Source: Pseudomonadota bacterium
GTDB taxonomy: Bacteria; Pseudomonadota; Gammaproteobacteria; UBA5335
Direction of reading: 5' to 3'
Assembly: GCA_021783685.1 (NCBI GenBank)
Contig: JAJXTQ010000123.1
Coordinates: 1-6,400, forward strand
DNA: 6,400 nucleotides
This document shows positions 6,313-6,400 of this stretch, one piece after another. The notes under the pieces are model-generated. The model ran no database searches. It saw only the letters and a list, made by a program, of their open reading frames with translations, and was not told the origin of the DNA. How positions within the stretch are numbered: the first letter of the stretch is position 1; every line of letters starts with the position of its first letter. A program made the position numbers and the translations under genes.

Positions 6313-6400
6313 TCAGGAACTGATTTCGGCCATGCGCCCCTGCGGGTCGAACGGCAGCATGCCCTCGAACCATCCGGCGCGTACGCGTTCGATCATTTCG
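6313..6400 (-). CDS. Possible 3' end of an unidentified minus-strand gene
   Basis: On the minus strand a frame enters from the right edge and ends at a TGA (bases 6315-6313). Its last 28 residues include EMIERVRAGWFEG and end in GRMAEISS. Codon third positions are mostly G or C, as in the genes at the left of the window, and the peptide has balanced composition, so it could be real coding sequence. I do not recognise the family, and the fragment is too short to name a function. If real, this gene converges with the IS remnant. Confidence 0.35.
   Translation of the reverse strand, partial: EMIERVRAGWFEGMLPFDPQGRMAEISS

Noticed and set aside
6176..6400. Forward frame with NGYSIGELLRKAEPVLV after the IS remnant
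   Set aside because: The first 20 residues look protein-like, but the rest becomes arginine/proline-rich. There is no start codon of its own and no recognised family.
1..6400. CRISPR array, tRNA, rRNA or riboswitch, including a Moco riboswitch
   Set aside because: No regularly spaced repeats and no tRNA- or rRNA-like sequence were seen. The Moco genes are joined too tightly for a leader RNA, and the operon's 5' end is outside the window.

Overview
The window is GC-rich proteobacterial DNA. The gene families and the sensor-protein type suggest a beta- or gammaproteobacterium, perhaps a sulfur- or metal-oxidising lineage, but nothing here fixes the genus. All confidently called genes are on the + strand.

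Bases 1-3660 are a compact molybdenum cofactor (Moco) block. In order it holds the 3' end of moaC, mobA (Mo-cofactor nucleotidyltransferase), moeA (molybdate insertion), a moeB-type adenylyltransferase, and a YdjA-type nitroreductase. Junctions are tight: moaC/mobA overlap by 8 bp or lie 16 bp apart depending on the mobA start, mobA/moeA overlap by 4 bp (GTGA), moeA and moeB are 10 bp apart, and moeB and the nitroreductase are 8 bp apart. This looks like one transcription unit covering cyclic pyranopterin formation (MoaC), sulfur-carrier activation (MoeB), metal insertion (MoeA) and nucleotide attachment (MobA). The nitroreductase is the odd member.

Bases 3661-3820 are a leader with a perfect TTGACA box. 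It precedes a large c-di-GMP signalling gene ending at 5635. The protein reads as LOV (blue-light PAS with the photoactive Cys), then GGDEF (active site and I-site intact), then a sensor globin with a proximal-His candidate, then a GAF domain that stops partway through. Light and heme-gas sensing in one diguanylate cyclase, with the globin downstream of GGDEF, is the most interesting content of the window.

Bases 5636-6400 look like a rearranged junction. A roughly 400-bp stretch without a gene holds a perfect 8-bp hairpin, paired GGAATAGGT repeats with nearby palindromes, and another hairpin. It is followed by an internally deleted IS3-family transposase remnant (start of OrfA joined to a piece of OrfB). 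At the right edge a minus-strand reading frame may be the 3' end of an unidentified gene. The truncated GAF domain and the broken IS together suggest that recombination removed the 3' part of the signalling gene.
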